From the NCBI GenBank assembly GCA_024277835.1, contig JAJRUK010000247.1, positions 1-7,063 on the forward strand: 7,063 nucleotides of DNA, in the 5' to 3' direction. This document shows positions 1-6,142 of this stretch, one piece after another. The position numbers and the translations under genes were made by a program. A model generated the notes under the pieces. It made no database searches and was not told the DNA's origin. It saw nothing but the letters and a program-made list of their open reading frames with translations. How positions within the stretch are numbered: position 1 is the first letter of the stretch; the number at the start of each line of letters is the position of its first letter. The DNA is from Planctomycetota bacterium. GTDB lineage: Bacteria > Planctomycetota > Phycisphaerae > UBA1845.

Positions 1-651
1 CATCTGCACCGCATACACGTCATAGTTTCGCCCAAGCAGATAGCGAAGCCCATCCTCGTACCCGTCCTTTTCAAAAAAGTCGCTCAGGATCATCACGATC
101 CCCGGTTGAGGATGTCGAATCGCAAACTGCTTACACGTCGTTGGCAGATGACTCGCCCCGTCGTAGTTCATGCTCGAAAGAAAATCCATCACACGAAAAA
201 TCCACCGCCGACCGCGCACGCCCGCCATTTCATATTGCAACCCGTCGGAATATGCGTAAACGCTCAGCCGGTCGAGGTTGGTCATGGCGATATAGCTGAT
301 CGCGGCTGCCACCTGCCGTGAGTAAAGGCCCTTATTCGGCGTGCCCCAGTTCATGCTCTTGGACGTATCGATGAGCAGACTGACATGCAGGTCTTCTTCC
401 TGCAAAAACAGCTTGATAAAGAGGTGTTCGAGTCGAGCGTAAATATTCCAATCGAGATAGCGAAGGTCATCACCCGGCACGTAGTTACGATAATCGGCAA
501 ACTCCGAAGAGTCCCCGCGCCGCTTCGTAAGCCTCTCCCCACGCAACTTCCCCGCAAATATCTTCCGAGAAACCAGCGCAAGCTGATCCAACTTCCGCAT
601 AAACTGCGGAGAAAGAAGCTCGCCTGTTTGTTTGCGCTCACCGATCGCCAT
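1..651 (-). CDS. DUF58 family protein (vWA-like), 3' end beyond window
   Basis: The first 217 residues of a DUF58 protein are visible; the C-terminus is cut off at base 1. The diagnostic DUF58 block is at residues 49-82, including SEFADYRNYVPGDDLRYLDW followed by NIYARLEHLFIKLF. A vWA-like fold follows: the beta-strand VSLLIDTSKSM (residues 90-100) carries a DxSxS metal-site (MIDAS) motif at 95-99, and a second acidic strand reads IVMILSDFF (185-193). The protein appears soluble, as the visible part has no signal peptide or membrane segment. DUF58 genes commonly follow moxR and are thought to work with the MoxR ATPase, probably as a metal-dependent protein-binding partner; the exact role is unknown. 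The ATG at 651 lies 80 nt after the moxR stop, so co-transcription is likely. The ribosome binding site is weak (GAG about 10 nt upstream). The frame stays open a little further upstream but offers no better start. The family call is secure; the function is inferred. Confidence 0.93.
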   Translation of the reverse strand, partial: MAIGERKQTGELLSPQFMRKLDQLALVSRKIFAGKLRGERLTKRRGDSSEFADYRNYVPGDDLRYLDWNIYARLEHLFIKLFLQEEDLHVSLLIDTSKSMNWGTPNKGLYSRQVAAAISYIAMTNLDRLSVYAYSDGLQYEMAGVRGRRWIFRVMDFLSSMNYDGASHLPTTCKQFAIRHPQPGIVMILSDFFEKDGYEDGLRYLLGRNYDVYAVQM

Positions 652-731
652 TGCTTGAAATCTCAGGGTCAGCCTAGGGATTCTATATAGACCGCGTGCT
701 TGTCATCCACCATTCATCTCTTGCTATTTCC

Positions 732-1751
732 CTACGCTGCCGCTTCCGCCATCGTGGGCGTCTTCTCCAAAATCTCCCGCAGCACGTCGTCGATACTGAC
801 GCCCTCTGCCTCACCTTCAAAGTTAAGCAACACGCGGTGACGCATCGCGGGCAGGTAACATTTCTGCACATCACTAAAGGCCGTATTGAATCGCCCGTCG
901 AGAAGTGCGTGAAGCTTGGCGGCGAGGGTGAGCGTCTGCGCAGCTCGCGGACTCACCCCCCAGCGAATATATTTATTCGTCACATCAAGAGAGAAAGGCC
1001 CCTGCGGATGCGACGCCATCGCTGCCCGTATCGCGTAGTCCTGAACATGCGGTGCCATCACAACCTGCCGCACAAGGTTCTGCGTCCCGACGATTTCATC
1101 GCCCGTCATGACCGCTTTCACGTCCGCTTTGTACCCGGTCGTTGTGCGATCCATGATCGTCTTCATTTCTTCCTTACTGGAATAATCCACAACGAGTTTG
1201 AACATGAACCGGTCGAGTTGTGCCTCGGGAAGCGGATAAGTTCCTTCTTGTTCGATCGGGTTCTGGGTAGCCATCACGAAAAACGGCTCATCGAGCGCAT
1301 GTCGTGTGCCACCGACCGTCACCGAGTGCTCCTGCATCGCCTCGAGCATCGCAGACTGCGTTTTCGGCGTAGCCCGGTTAATCTCGTCGGCTAAAACGAT
1401 CTGGGCGAAGATCGGCCCGCGTTCAAAGCGAAAATCTCGCTTGCCGCTGGACGGGTCTTCCGAAATGATCGTCGTGCCGATGATATCCGCCGGCATCAGG
1501 TCGGGCGTAAACTGAATCCGCGAAAATTTCAGATTCACCGCTTGCGCAAGCGTCTTAATCAGGTACGTTTTACCCAATCCCGGTACGCCCTCGATCAAAA
1601 CGTGCCCGCCAACGAGCATCGCGGTCAGCACCCCGTCCACAACATCCTGATGCCCAACGATCGCCTTACCAATTTCCTGCCGAAGCGCCGCGAACTTGCC
1701 GCGAAACTCCTCGGTCGCCTTTTCCACCGCCGGATCAATCTTCAAACTCAT
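732..1751 (-). CDS. MoxR-family AAA+ ATPase
   Basis: A complete 339-residue MoxR ATPase, the usual length for the family. Residues 55-62 are the Walker A loop (GVPGLGKT), 118-125 the Walker B strand with its DE pair (IVLADEIN), and 161-165 sensor 1 (ATQNP). The following segment EGTYPLPEAQLDRFMFK (169-185) is characteristic of MoxR proteins. The C-terminal third matches the AAA lid (ISPRAAQ-type sequence, here WGVSPRAAQTLTLAAKLHALLDGR). MoxR proteins are cytoplasmic ATPases believed to act as chaperones that mature or activate partner complexes together with vWA-domain proteins. Both neighbours fit this role: the large vWA membrane protein upstream and the DUF58 protein downstream. The frame extends 15 codons further upstream, but the ATG at 1751 is preferred because it begins the conserved MSLKIDPAVEK region and has a GGAG ribosome binding site 7 nt upstream. 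The specific client is unknown. Confidence 0.96.
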   Translation of the reverse strand: MSLKIDPAVEKATEEFRGKFAALRQEIGKAIVGHQDVVDGVLTAMLVGGHVLIEGVPGLGKTYLIKTLAQAVNLKFSRIQFTPDLMPADIIGTTIISEDPSSGKRDFRFERGPIFAQIVLADEINRATPKTQSAMLEAMQEHSVTVGGTRHALDEPFFVMATQNPIEQEGTYPLPEAQLDRFMFKLVVDYSSKEEMKTIMDRTTTGYKADVKAVMTGDEIVGTQNLVRQVVMAPHVQDYAIRAAMASHPQGPFSLDVTNKYIRWGVSPRAAQTLTLAAKLHALLDGRFNTAFSDVQKCYLPAMRHRVLLNFEGEAEGVSIDDVLREILEKTPTMAEAAA

Positions 1752-1758
1752 ATCGTCG

Positions 1759-1762
1759 CTCC
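1759..1762 (-). promoter_or_regulatory. Ribosome binding site of the moxR-type gene
   Basis: GGAG on the minus strand, 7 nt before the ATG at 1751. It decides the start in favour of this ATG over the longer in-frame extension to 1796. Confidence 0.7.
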
Positions 1763-1800
1763 AATCAGTCCACCATACCCTGCCACCAAACCCCAAGCCA

Positions 1801-1814
1801 CAGGCTTTAGCCTG
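1801..1814. repeat. Small inverted repeat between the vWA and moxR genes
   Basis: CAGGCTTTAGCCTG forms a 5-bp stem (CAGGC/GCCTG) around a TTTA loop inside the 107-nt gap between the vWA and moxR genes. No T-run follows on the minus strand, so it is not a convincing intrinsic terminator. It may be a dispersed palindromic repeat or an RNA-processing hairpin. Nothing else recognisable lies in this gap apart from the moxR ribosome binding site. Confidence 0.4.
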
Positions 1815-1858
1815 CGCGGACGTTCGGCCTCACGGTTCTTTCCTGCGCAAGCAGTTTC

Positions 1859-4800
1859 CTACTCATCCTCACCGCGCGTCTTCCGCCTCCGTCGAAGCAG
1901 TCGCGATGTTGTATCTTCTGCGTCGCCGCTTTCGCCGGGTTTCTTCTGCGCGGGCGGCGTTGCTTTTTCTGCGCCCCCCAGCGACTTACCAATATCTTCA
2001 ACAGCGCCCCCAGCCGCCTCGTCACCAACATCATACCGCCGCCGCGTGGTTTGCCTTGAGACCTCCGCGCCACTCTCACGAACATCTCGCACACCACCCA
2101 GCTTCGCTTCGGTGAGTTCCTCACGAACGCGCTCGCTTGCGCCTTTGAGTTGATCCAACGATTGCGCGCTACGATCACCCGTTTCTGCAAGAGCGGTCGC
2201 CGTCCCCGTCATATAGTGAAACAGCGGGCCGATGGATCGGAACCGAATCGACCACCCGACAAGCTCTGCGAAGATGATTGACCCCGCAACGCCCCATGCG
2301 CTGTAGCGCATGTCCATCCCAAACAGCATCACGATCAGAATCACAAGCTCCACCGCGATTGACACAGCAAGCCAATTCGCCAACCGTCGAATCGCAACAT
2401 CCAGCAGAAACGCCGGCATGAATAACCACGCAAGAACCCAAGCCCATGCAGAACGCTTCGCAACACTCGGCGGAAGGTCGTGACTAAACACGTCCGCCTC
2501 CTTACCCCCCATGTCAAGCCAACGCCCGCCGGTAATGTCCGCAACCTGTCGCAAGAGCGCGTTGTTAGGCGTCAAGTCTCGATACTCAGGAGAAAACGGA
2601 ACCGACAACCCCGTCCGAATCGTTCCGACTGACTTGCCGCCGTCGAACACTTGAACATTCGCAAGGTATTGACCCGCTTTGTCCACATCGAACTCAGCTT
2701 CATAATGTCCCGGACCGGTCTGGCGAAACTTCAACTCGCCCGCCTCCTGCCCCGGAGCCATCATGTTCGAACGAAGCTGAAGGTTGTTCAAGTAACTCGC
2801 GTCTTTATCGAGCGCATCGATCACGATCCGCCCGCGGTTTCCTTCGACGTGCGTATAGGTATCAAAATTCGCCGGCGACTCTTGTCGAAGCGTCCACCGC
2901 ACAACCTGTGCCCAGAACTTTGCAAACCGAGGCCACGGCGTCCACTCCGTCCCCCACGCGGGCCAATACCCGCTGGTAAAAGCGACTGATTTCCCCAACC
3001 CGTACTGCCAGTAAGCGAGCACCGGGTCATCACCATCGTCGGTCGCGCGAATAATCGGAATCAGCACATTTGGATCTTCCTTCGGTGAGGTAATCACCAT
3101 CCCCCCAAGCGGCGGCAAGCCCCCCGCACCCGTGCGCAATCCGCCAAGAATCTCCGCCGACCCGCCGACGAGTTGCGGTTGAAACGGTTCATCCACAATG
3201 AGCGGTCGCCGAATCACCGTCGACTCCTTCGAGAAAATCTGCGGCAGTTGCCGCGGGTTTTTTGCCGCGTAGTACCGCCCGCCTGTCTTCTTGGCGATGT
3301 TGCGCATCGACGCGTCGCGAACGTGCGCCCCCCAACCAATCCCGATCGTACTCACGGTGATACTCGCCTGCTTGTACTTTTTAAGCAGCGCCGACGACGG
3401 CGGCGACGCATCCCCGTCGCTCAGAATGATGACATGCTTCTGTGCCGCATCGCGCCCCCGACCACGCGTCAGTTCGTCATGCGCCATCTGCATCGTGCGA
3501 CCATAGTCCGGCATATCTCCGATTTGCATCCGGTCGATCTTTGCCTTCACCGCAGCCTTGTTCGTGTTGAGTGCAAGCGGAACCTCCCAGTTCTCACCGC
3601 CCGGCGTATAGGTGTAAGCTAAGACGCCGACATAGTCGCGCGAGCTGACCGTATCGACGCTCTTTTTCGCCATCTCCTTGCCCCAATAGTTCCCGCGGGC
3701 AATTTCGCAACTATGCGTGATGAGTACCAGCGCCCCGCGCGGAATCACGCGCTTGTGCTTGATCTCGAACGTGATCGGCATGACCTCTTCGACCGGACTC
3801 CCGATCCATCCGCCAGCACCAAAACTGTTAGGCCCCCCGAGCATGATCAGCCCGCTACCCATATCGCGCACATAGCTCGCGAGTTCCGCCTGTTGCTCAT
3901 CCGTAAACGTTGCAGCCGGGATGTTTGACAGCAGGATCGCCGAAAAGTTCATCATCTGAAGCAGCGAAAAATCATTAAGCTCCGCCGGCGTCCGCACAAC
4001 AAGCTGAACATTTTCCTTCAAGAGCGCATCAATCAGCGGAGCATCCTTCGACCGATCCGCCGAGATAATCAGCGCAGGACTACCCCCGGCTACAAATGAA
4101 AACGCACTGGCTGTGTTGTTCAGCGAGACCGTATCCATCGAGTCGTCGTCGAAGTTGAGCATCGCCCGATACGTCTGCGTCCCGCCAGCGCTCGCCGGCA
4201 GCTTCATGTAAAACGTATTGCTACCCGGTTTGAGTTCGACGTTCGAGTATTCCGGCGGGAGTTCGACCAGTTGGTCGTTCTGAAAGATCGAAAGCCTCGC
4301 CTCCGCCTTCTTGTAGGAGTAGATCACCATCCGAATCGGAACCTGCTCGCCCGGCTCGGCGTAGGTGGGGGCGATCATCCGCTCGAAATAAACTTCGTTG
4401 CTACGCTTGTAGTCAAGCGGAACAACATCAATCGGAATCCCGTCCGCCTTCGCCCGCCGAGCTTCCGTCAAAAGGTCGCCCATGTTGTCGTTGCCGTCCG
4501 ACATCAGCACGATACGTTTAGCCGTGTCGTGCGGGAACATCGCCATCGCAAGTCGAACCGCCGACGCAATGTCGGTGCGATCCGGATTCGCCATCGCCGA
4601 AAGTCGACCCGGCGGAACGTAGTACCCCCCGCGCATCGGCATTTGTTCCAGATACGCCTGCCGCGCGAAGTCGATCATGCCCACCCAGTCATCGGGCGGC
4701 ATCTTCTCGGTCGCGTCGCGGATGAACTTGTCCTGCGACGACTGCATCGCCTCGACGCTGTGCGATCGGTCCATCAGAAACATGGTCGTAAGTTCATCGT

Positions 4801-4999
4801 TCGTGCGAACGTATTCGATCCCCGCCAAACAGCACGCCAGTAGAACGATCAGAAGACTCCGAAACGAAACCGCGAGCACCCGCCGCATCGGTTCGAGTCC
4901 TGCGAGACTGCGTATCGTCGCGAGGATCAAGACCGGTACCAAAAGGCAAAGCCACAACCACGCCGGCTCTTGAAAATCAAATGGAAAGTAGCTCGCCAT
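1859..4999 (-). CDS. Large membrane protein with two vWA domains and a glutamine amidotransferase-like domain
   Basis: A 1046-residue inner-membrane protein. Two N-terminal hydrophobic segments (about 13-30 and 43-63) resemble the BatA/Aerotolerance N-terminus. The first vWA domain (about 72-200) has a full metal site: DRSHS at 77-81, the DRTD threonine at 142 and SDG at 167-169. A beta-rich linker (about 205-305) leads to a class I amidotransferase-like fold (about 308-410). That fold contains LIMLGGPNSFGAGGW (384-398) but no nucleophile cysteine at the expected elbow, so it is presumably non-catalytic. A second vWA domain (about 421-590) keeps SDGD (527-530) but has THSCE (428-432) instead of DxSxS. 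A further beta domain (about 600-805) is followed by three membrane segments (about 850-869, 876-896, 900-917) and a charged C-terminal tail with an arginine cluster (1036-1039). It lies directly upstream of moxR, so it is the likely membrane partner of that ATPase. The ATG at 4999 is chosen over an in-frame TTG at 5005 because of the GGACCGAG sequence 6 nt upstream. The function is unknown beyond the domains. Confidence 0.92.
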   Translation of the reverse strand: MASYFPFDFQEPAWLWLCLLVPVLILATIRSLAGLEPMRRVLAVSFRSLLIVLLACCLAGIEYVRTNDELTTMFLMDRSHSVEAMQSSQDKFIRDATEKMPPDDWVGMIDFARQAYLEQMPMRGGYYVPPGRLSAMANPDRTDIASAVRLAMAMFPHDTAKRIVLMSDGNDNMGDLLTEARRAKADGIPIDVVPLDYKRSNEVYFERMIAPTYAEPGEQVPIRMVIYSYKKAEARLSIFQNDQLVELPPEYSNVELKPGSNTFYMKLPASAGGTQTYRAMLNFDDDSMDTVSLNNTASAFSFVAGGSPALIISADRSKDAPLIDALLKENVQLVVRTPAELNDFSLLQMMNFSAILLSNIPAATFTDEQQAELASYVRDMGSGLIMLGGPNSFGAGGWIGSPVEEVMPITFEIKHKRVIPRGALVLITHSCEIARGNYWGKEMAKKSVDTVSSRDYVGVLAYTYTPGGENWEVPLALNTNKAAVKAKIDRMQIGDMPDYGRTMQMAHDELTRGRGRDAAQKHVIILSDGDASPPSSALLKKYKQASITVSTIGIGWGAHVRDASMRNIAKKTGGRYYAAKNPRQLPQIFSKESTVIRRPLIVDEPFQPQLVGGSAEILGGLRTGAGGLPPLGGMVITSPKEDPNVLIPIIRATDDGDDPVLAYWQYGLGKSVAFTSGYWPAWGTEWTPWPRFAKFWAQVVRWTLRQESPANFDTYTHVEGNRGRIVIDALDKDASYLNNLQLRSNMMAPGQEAGELKFRQTGPGHYEAEFDVDKAGQYLANVQVFDGGKSVGTIRTGLSVPFSPEYRDLTPNNALLRQVADITGGRWLDMGGKEADVFSHDLPPSVAKRSAWAWVLAWLFMPAFLLDVAIRRLANWLAVSIAVELVILIVMLFGMDMRYSAWGVAGSIIFAELVGWSIRFRSIGPLFHYMTGTATALAETGDRSAQSLDQLKGASERVREELTEAKLGGVRDVRESGAEVSRQTTRRRYDVGDEAAGGAVEDIGKSLGGAEKATPPAQKKPGESGDAEDTTSRLLRRRRKTRGEDE

Positions 5000-5005
5000 T
5001 GTCAA

Positions 5006-5013
5006 CTCGGTCC
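5006..5013 (-). promoter_or_regulatory. Probable ribosome binding site of the vWA gene
   Basis: Minus-strand GGACCGAG ends 6 nt before the ATG at 4999. The spacing suits that ATG and would be impossible for the alternative TTG at 5005, which it abuts. The match to the Shine-Dalgarno consensus is only moderate. Confidence 0.45.
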
Positions 5014-5035
5014 ATCCGCACTTCTCTTTGGCCCA

Positions 5036-5101
5036 TTGAAAAACGAAGTTTTCCTATGTGGCACTCAGCCGGTTGAAAAACGAAGTTTTTCTGTGTGGCA
5101 C
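5036..5101. repeat. Two copies of a 29-nt direct repeat
   Basis: Copies at 5036..5064 and 5073..5101 match at 27 of 29 positions (differences at repeat positions 18 and 21), with a 37-nt period. Each starts TTGAAAAACGAAGTTTT and ends TGTGGCAC. Each has a weak internal hairpin, AAAAC/GTTTT around GAA. The second copy runs straight into the CCGGTT hairpin that follows. The unit looks like a dispersed non-coding repeat that has been duplicated in tandem. Confidence 0.75.
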
Positions 5102-5159
5102 CGGTTTGTAACCGGTGCGATATCTTTCGTTTCGCGATTGAGTACCGGTTACAAACCGG
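5098..5159. repeat. Facing pair of CCGGTT palindromes (inverted repeat)
   Basis: The first palindrome (5098..5118) is a 9-bp perfect stem, GCACCGGTT/AACCGGTGC, around TGT. The second (5145..5159) is a 6-bp stem, CCGGTT/AACCGG, around ACA. Bases 5101..5116 and 5144..5159 are also exact reverse complements of each other (16 nt), separated by 27 nt, so the whole block can fold as one long hairpin or as two small ones. It sits between the stop of the NHL gene and the start of the vWA gene. The arrangement resembles REP/MITE-like palindromic elements. It could also slow or end transcription leaving the NHL gene, but no T-run marks a classical terminator. Confidence 0.75.
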
Positions 5160-5183
5160 AACAACACTCTTCTCAACAGCCTG

Positions 5184-6101
5184 CTAACGCCTCACAATTT
5201 GAATCCGACTGTTCATCGCGTCCACAACATACACCAATCCACCCGGACCATACGTCGCACCCCATGGCCCGGAAAGTTCGCCGAGTTCGCGCCCGCTCCG
5301 ACCCCACGTCGCGATGCTCTGCCCGGTCTCGTCAAACCATTGCAGCCGATTCCCCTCATATTCGCAAACCATGATCGTTTGATCTTCCGAAATGGACAGA
5401 TCGTAGGGGTATCGCATCTCGCTCGGACCGCTGCCGAATTTTCCAACCGTCAGTAGATGCTTCCCATTCAGCGTGAGTCGTAGCAACCGGTGATTGCACG
5501 CGTCCGCGACCCAAAGCGTCTGCGCCGCGTCGATCGCGATCGACGCTGGCCGATTCACGCGCGCCCCGTCAATCTCAGAATCCGCAATCACCTTCACGAA
5601 TTCAAAATCCGCAGTCCACTTCGTTATCCGATCATTCCCCCCATACTCGCTGACGTAGATGAACCCATTCGCGTCAAACGCAACGTCGGTTGGCAGGTTA
5701 AACTCGCCATCACCGCGCCCCTCTCGGCCAAACCGCGCGAGTTCGTTCCCGTCTCGATCGAAAACCATCACACGATGATAATGGGTATCCGCCACAAAGA
5801 TGCGACCGTCGGGATGAATAGAAATGCCGACCGGCTTCCCCGAGTCCGTATCCGGCATCCGCCAGTAGGACTCAAACTCGCCGTCGCGATTGAATCGCTG
5901 AACCCGCCCGTTCTTGTCGATGACAAAGACCGACCCGTCGCGCTCCGCTGCGATCGCACGCGGATAGCTAAACGCGCCCGGTCCAAGTCCCACGCTGCCA
6001 AACGCGCCAACGACACCGTTGTCCGTCAGCGCCGGCGGCTCGCATCCGCAAACCAGTCCGATAACGGAAAGAAGAATTGTCAGTTTCCCCGCCGATGTCA
6101 T
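5184..6101 (-). CDS. NHL-repeat beta-propeller protein, probable lipoprotein
   Basis: A 305-residue protein. The N-terminus has a short positive region and a hydrophobic stretch (residues 7-19) ending in VCGC. C20 is the likely lipidated cysteine, although cysteine at lipobox position -2 is unusual. The rest consists of NHL repeats in tandem, about six blades. Clear ones are GDGEFNLPTDVAFDANGFIYVSE (about 130-152), NRPASIAIDAAQTLWVADACNHRL (183-206), YPYDLSISEDQTIMVCEYEGNRL (231-253) and a last blade ending LVYVVDAMNSRIQI (289-302). NHL propellers act as binding scaffolds for proteins, RNA or ligands; no catalytic residues for a lyase are evident. It is probably exported and anchored to a membrane. 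It starts 41 nt after the stop of the upstream candidate selenoprotein gene and is likely co-transcribed. A GGAG lies about 13 nt before the ATG, which is rather distant. The family is certain; the ligand is unknown. Confidence 0.93.
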   Translation of the reverse strand: MTSAGKLTILLSVIGLVCGCEPPALTDNGVVGAFGSVGLGPGAFSYPRAIAAERDGSVFVIDKNGRVQRFNRDGEFESYWRMPDTDSGKPVGISIHPDGRIFVADTHYHRVMVFDRDGNELARFGREGRGDGEFNLPTDVAFDANGFIYVSEYGGNDRITKWTADFEFVKVIADSEIDGARVNRPASIAIDAAQTLWVADACNHRLLRLTLNGKHLLTVGKFGSGPSEMRYPYDLSISEDQTIMVCEYEGNRLQWFDETGQSIATWGRSGRELGELSGPWGATYGPGGLVYVVDAMNSRIQIVRR

Positions 6102-6142
6102 CGTGACGCGTTCACTCCGAAAAAGGAAAAGTCGGTTGGATG

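Noticed and set aside
652..731. A hidden small gene or promoter in the moxR-DUF58 gap.
   Set aside because: Only 80 nt, with no motif beyond a CTATATAG palindrome. The DUF58 frame is blocked by a TGA further upstream in the gap, and nothing there resembles a motif cysteine or a SECIS element.
696..2153. Long plus-strand ORFs opposite the moxR and vWA genes (e.g. 696..1394 and 1542..2153).
   Set aside because: Their translations are arginine/histidine/serine-rich, low in recognisable motifs, and lie antisense to genes with clear family signatures. They are shadows of GC-rich coding sequence.
5000..5005. TTGACA on the minus strand, a perfect sigma-70 -35 box.
   Set aside because: It directly abuts the ATG of the vWA gene, so a promoter here would start transcription inside the gene. 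It is better explained as chance, with TTG as an alternative but less likely start codon.
5036..5101. Two spaced direct repeats as a possible CRISPR remnant.
   Set aside because: There are only two units with an 8-nt gap between them, far too short for a spacer, and no cas genes are nearby.
5098..5118. Intrinsic terminator for the NHL gene.
   Set aside because: The 9-bp stem is strong, but on the minus strand it is followed by CACACAG rather than a T-run, so a classical terminator call is not supported.
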